From CAZMHJ01 sp964566075 (lineage in GTDB: Bacteria; Patescibacteriota; Saccharimonadia; Saccharimonadales; CAIOMD01), in the NCBI GenBank assembly GCA_964566075.1, contig CAZMHJ010000021.1, forward strand, positions 1 to 16,497: a stretch of 16,497 nt of DNA, in the 5' to 3' direction. Positions within the stretch are counted from its first letter, which is position 1; each line of letters begins with the position of its first letter. This document shows, piece after piece, positions 14,606 through 16,497 of the stretch. Under the pieces are notes generated by a model. It was given only the letters and a program-made list of their open reading frames with translations, had not been told where the DNA came from and made no database searches. The position numbers and the translations under genes are program-made.

Positions 14606-14623
14606 GCCGAGCGTATACTCGGC
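14606..14623 (+). repeat. Inverted repeat surrounding a -10 element
   Basis: GCCGAG (14606-14611), loop CGTATA, CTCGGC (14618-14623): a perfect 6-bp hairpin that covers TATACT and ends two bases before the ATG at 14626. There is no T-run after it on this strand, so it is not an ordinary terminator of the upstream gene. An A-run precedes it. Confidence 0.7.
14614..14619 (+). promoter_or_regulatory. -10 element, predicted leaderless promoter (META-like gene)
   Basis: TATACT, 6 bases before the ATG at 14626. No Shine-Dalgarno is present; it is embedded in an inverted repeat. Confidence 0.55.
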
Positions 14624-14625
14624 AT

Positions 14626-15081
14626 ATGAGCAAAAAAATCTTGGTTTGGGTAGTCGTACTTGTAGCTGTACTGAGCTTATCTGCACTAGTCTTAGTGAAC
14701 GAGCGAACACACGCCCCAAGCGAAACATCAACATCGACCGAACAATCTGCAGGCAAGTTGCCAGATATAAAAGTCACATATGTTCTGTCGGAAGGCGCCC
14801 AAAAAATGTACAACATGGTTGTAGAATCTAATAACTCTGAAGGCCAAGCTGTAATCGTTCATGGAAAAGCCTGCAACACTATGAACAGCACCATTTCAAT
14901 TATCGCTAAAGGCACAGCAACGAATAAGAAGGTCGTTAAAACCTTAAATGATGGTCGACAAGTACTTGAGCCAATAACAATGTCAACACTTATGGCTTGT
15001 ATGGACACGACGCCACAGACCGATGACAATGCTCTTAATGCTGTTATAAATGAGCTTGCAGCAAGTCTTGAGAGCTATTAA
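14626..15081 (+). CDS. Secreted or membrane-anchored META/HslJ-like protein
   Basis: A 151-residue protein. Residues 4-24 form a hydrophobic signal anchor with a short Lys start; no lipobox cysteine follows, so it is a membrane anchor or a cleaved signal peptide. A Ser/Thr-rich linker (28-44) leads to the body. The C-terminal half resembles a META domain: KACNTMNSTISI (81-92), then ITMSTLMACMD (117-127) and a final helix. Cys83 and Cys125 sit at the two conserved META cysteine positions and could form a disulfide. META proteins such as HslJ are envelope or heat-shock linked with unclear molecular role. The N-terminal part of the domain is short or divergent, so the match is tentative. Confidence 0.58.
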   Translation: MSKKILVWVVVLVAVLSLSALVLVNERTHAPSETSTSTEQSAGKLPDIKVTYVLSEGAQKMYNMVVESNNSEGQAVIVHGKACNTMNSTISIIAKGTATNKKVVKTLNDGRQVLEPITMSTLMACMDTTPQTDDNALNAVINELAASLESY

Positions 15082-15098
15082 CTGGTACAATAAACCAG
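15082..15098 (+). repeat. Inverted repeat surrounding the dut -10 element
   Basis: CTGGT (15082-15086), 7 bases, ACCAG (15094-15098). It encloses TACAAT and ends directly at the dut ATG. Confidence 0.55.
15086..15091 (+). promoter_or_regulatory. -10 element, predicted leaderless promoter (dut)
   Basis: TACAAT, 7 bases before the ATG at 15099, with no Shine-Dalgarno. The -35 is not convincing. Confidence 0.5.
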
Positions 15099-15533
15099 AT
15101 GAAAGTAAAGATACAAAAATTACGACCTGATGCTGTAGTGCCACAATATCAAACCGAGCATAGTGCAGGCATGGATGTTTGTGCGGCTATAGATGAGCCA
15201 ATCGTCCTTAAACATTTAGAACGAGTAATTGTACCGTGTGGTTTTGCTTTGGCGATTCCACCTGGCTATGAAGTACAAGTGCGTGCTCGTAGTGGGCTGG
15301 CTGCAAAACAGGGGATCGGGCTCGTAAATGGTGTTGGAACCATTGATGCTGATTATCGGGGTGAACTGGGCGTGATTCTTATTAACTATGGCAAAGATGA
15401 TTTTGTCATTAATAATGGCGACCGTATTGCTCAAATCGTAGTCACTAAATATGAACATGCAATTTGGGATGAGGTTGAAACCTTAGATGACACGGTACGT
15501 GGTATTGGCGGCTTCGGCAGTACTGGCAAATAA
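15099..15533 (+). CDS. dut: dUTP diphosphatase (dUTPase)
   Basis: A 144-residue trimeric-type dUTPase that converts dUTP to dUMP and pyrophosphate, keeping uracil out of DNA and feeding dTMP synthesis. All five family motifs are visible: AGMDVCA (23-29), RSGLAAKQGI (64-73), GTIDADYRGE (80-89) with the catalytic Asp, GDRIAQIVV (107-115) and the C-terminal Gly-rich arm RGIGGFGSTG (134-143). In motif 1 Val replaces the usual Leu, a mild change. The length is normal. It follows the META-like gene by 17 bases and has its own predicted -10. Confidence 0.97.
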   Translation: MKVKIQKLRPDAVVPQYQTEHSAGMDVCAAIDEPIVLKHLERVIVPCGFALAIPPGYEVQVRARSGLAAKQGIGLVNGVGTIDADYRGELGVILINYGKDDFVINNGDRIAQIVVTKYEHAIWDEVETLDDTVRGIGGFGSTGK

Positions 15534-15554
15534 GTAAATCCTGTTCATAAGTGC

Positions 15555-15583
15555 TTGCGCTTTTGGTCATAAGGGCGTATTAC
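15555..15583 (+). promoter_or_regulatory. Weak promoter candidate before the unknown gene
   Basis: TTGCGC (15555-15560), a 17-base spacer and TATTAC (15578-15583). Both boxes are imperfect but correctly spaced. Confidence 0.3.
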
Positions 15584-15586
15584 GGT

Positions 15587-16369
15587 ATGTATACGGTAAA
15601 AACAAACATGCCAAGCAATGAATCTTACCGGTCGTATTTAGAGTCACCTTCGGAAAGATGGAAGGAAGTACCTAAAGCGGTCAGAAATTTATATCGTGAC
15701 GAGCAAGCTTTTTTGTTATATCAAGAGTTTAAACAACGATATAGTGGCGATCCATATACAGCCTACTATCCTGAAATTATTCGTTCACGAGGTGGACACA
15801 CTATCCAATATGACATGCCAGTTTTATCAGCTATTACAACGCGAGCAGACGGTAAAAATCACCTTATATGTATACGCTCAGGCCGAAAAATTGATACAAA
15901 TAATCATCAACAAGTTGAAGGTCTTGATGCCCGTTTACAATTCTTTGTTGTAACCGCAGACTTTACTACGTTTGATATGACGGAATGGTGGCTATCTGAT
16001 GTTAAAGCAAATGCGTTTGGTGAGCCTAGGCGCTTAGAACTTTATTTAAGTCACAACCCGGTCCAAGAGGCTCCAGAGTATATCGAACCATATCATGAAA
16101 CAGGCAATCCATTTGATGAGCTAGATCGACTGAGTGACGCGGAACAAGATCGATTAGACCACGATGCCAAAGCTATGAAGTTTGTGTATGAAAATCAGCA
16201 AGCACATTTAACATGGGGCAATGGCGACGCTCCGTCTACGTTCCGAAATTTATTTGAAGTAGAGGGAGATTTATATCTTCTCCATCGTGCCGAGTTAGAT
16301 GGGCAATTTGGCCCTTATCCAGTAGGCCATAGACATGTTATTGAGCATATGCAAAGCAGGGTTGCATAA
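15587..16369 (+). CDS. Conserved-looking protein of unknown function
   Basis: A 260-residue soluble acidic protein that I do not recognise. It has no signal peptide, membrane segment or obvious nucleotide-binding loop. The middle shows alternating strands (MPVLSAITTRADGKNHLICI; LQFFVVTADF) followed by WWLSD. Next comes an Asp/Glu-rich helical part (FDELDRLSDAEQDRLDHDAK) and a Phe/Tyr/His-rich end (LYLLHRAELDGQFGPYPVGH). The start is uncertain: ATG 15587 has AAGGG at 15571-15575; GTG 15551 and ATG 15608 are alternatives in the same frame. Its TAA overlaps the next ATG (TAATG), so it is co-transcribed with the probable Nudix gene. Confidence 0.6.
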   Translation: MYTVKTNMPSNESYRSYLESPSERWKEVPKAVRNLYRDEQAFLLYQEFKQRYSGDPYTAYYPEIIRSRGGHTIQYDMPVLSAITTRADGKNHLICIRSGRKIDTNNHQQVEGLDARLQFFVVTADFTTFDMTEWWLSDVKANAFGEPRRLELYLSHNPVQEAPEYIEPYHETGNPFDELDRLSDAEQDRLDHDAKAMKFVYENQQAHLTWGNGDAPSTFRNLFEVEGDLYLLHRAELDGQFGPYPVGHRHVIEHMQSRVA

Positions 16370-16497
16370 TGAAATATATTGCTGCGGTTGATCCATTTGG
16401 ACAAATTGTTGAAGGAGGCTTAGATATTGATGCCGTACACGGAAACCCTGGTATACAGTGTGTAAATGTACATTGCTGGGTACTGAGTAAAGATGGT
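16369..16497 (+). CDS. N-terminal fragment, possible Nudix hydrolase (cut by window edge)
   Basis: Forty-three codons of a gene running out of the window. The ATG overlaps the preceding stop. The pattern of a short strand and turn (VDPFGQIVEGG), then an H-x-N-P-G segment and NVHCWVLSKDG resembles the first strands of Nudix proteins, including the isopentenyl-diphosphate isomerase-like group. The Nudix box itself (GxnExnREUxEExGU) would lie beyond the end, so this cannot be confirmed here. Confidence 0.4.
   Translation, partial: MKYIAAVDPFGQIVEGGLDIDAVHGNPGIQCVNVHCWVLSKDG

Noticed and set aside
14646..14831. 61-codon plus-strand frame inside the META-like gene
   Set aside because: An Arg/Cys-rich out-of-frame translation without motif; the host gene explains the region.
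15534..15586. Intrinsic terminator after dut
   Set aside because: No stem followed by a T-run was found; no convincing intrinsic terminator was found at any operon end on the plus strand.
1..16497. Actinobacterial origin (for example freshwater acI lineages), suggested by WhiB plus crt genes
   Set aside because: The sigma factor regions 1.2, 3 and 4 and the accompanying small membrane genes look CPR-like, and crtYc/crtYd are usually separate in Actinobacteria. Not excluded without a phylogeny.
1..16497. Recoded TGA (Gly) as in Gracilibacteria/SR1
   Set aside because: TGA ends polA, padR and the MazG-like gene at positions matching family lengths and overlapping downstream starts.

Overview
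The window reads as a chromosomal segment of a Patescibacteria/CPR genome, most likely Candidatus Saccharibacteria (TM7). The basis is the style of the primary sigma factor, the small densely packed genes, the dnaG-rpoD start, an A/T-leaning composition, and the mix of PG_binding_4, PspC/PadR and flippase-like genes. This assignment comes from recognising protein families, not from a database search. TGA is used as a normal stop (polA, padR, the MazG-like gene), so the TGA=Gly code of Gracilibacteria/SR1 does not apply. All genes lie on the + strand. A run of exactly 100 N inside polA shows that this is a scaffolded assembly. No tRNA, rRNA, CRISPR array or insertion sequence is visible. No gene-free stretch exceeds about 110 bases.

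Region 1 (1-6076) looks like one long transcription unit: the end of a primase (dnaG), the primary sigma factor (rpoD), a small P-loop kinase, then a four-gene carotenoid pathway. The pathway is a polyprenyl/GGPP synthase (crtE-like), phytoene desaturase (crtI), phytoene synthase (crtB) and a membrane lycopene cyclase of the fused CrtYc-CrtYd type. crtI, crtB and the cyclase overlap each other. Together they predict isoprenyl diphosphates -> GGPP -> phytoene -> lycopene -> a cyclised carotene such as beta-carotene. No carotene-cleaving dioxygenase or rhodopsin gene is present here.

Region 2 (6077-7782) has its own sigma70-type promoter. It encodes a membrane-anchored PG_binding_4-type protein without a catalytic domain, and a WhiB-family iron-sulfur regulator with all four cysteines, a family otherwise typical of Actinobacteria and their phages.

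Region 3 (7783-10923) holds DNA polymerase I. Its only plausible start is an ATA codon behind a good Shine-Dalgarno sequence, and it carries unusual residues in polymerase motifs A and C. An A/T-rich accessory gene with a C-terminal HEPN-type Rx4H motif overlaps its stop codon.

Region 4 (10924-12327) is a PadR regulator plus a HAAS/PspC membrane protein, translationally coupled, behind a perfectly spaced promoter that overlaps an inverted-repeat operator.

Region 5 (12328-16497) is a series of small genes: a YdjM-like membrane hydrolase, a MazG-like pyrophosphohydrolase, TspO, a flippase-like membrane protein, a META/HslJ-like secreted protein, dUTPase, an unknown protein and the start of a probable Nudix protein. 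Five of them have a TATAAT-like -10 element 6-8 nt before the ATG and no Shine-Dalgarno, which predicts leaderless mRNAs. Three of those -10 elements lie inside short inverted repeats.
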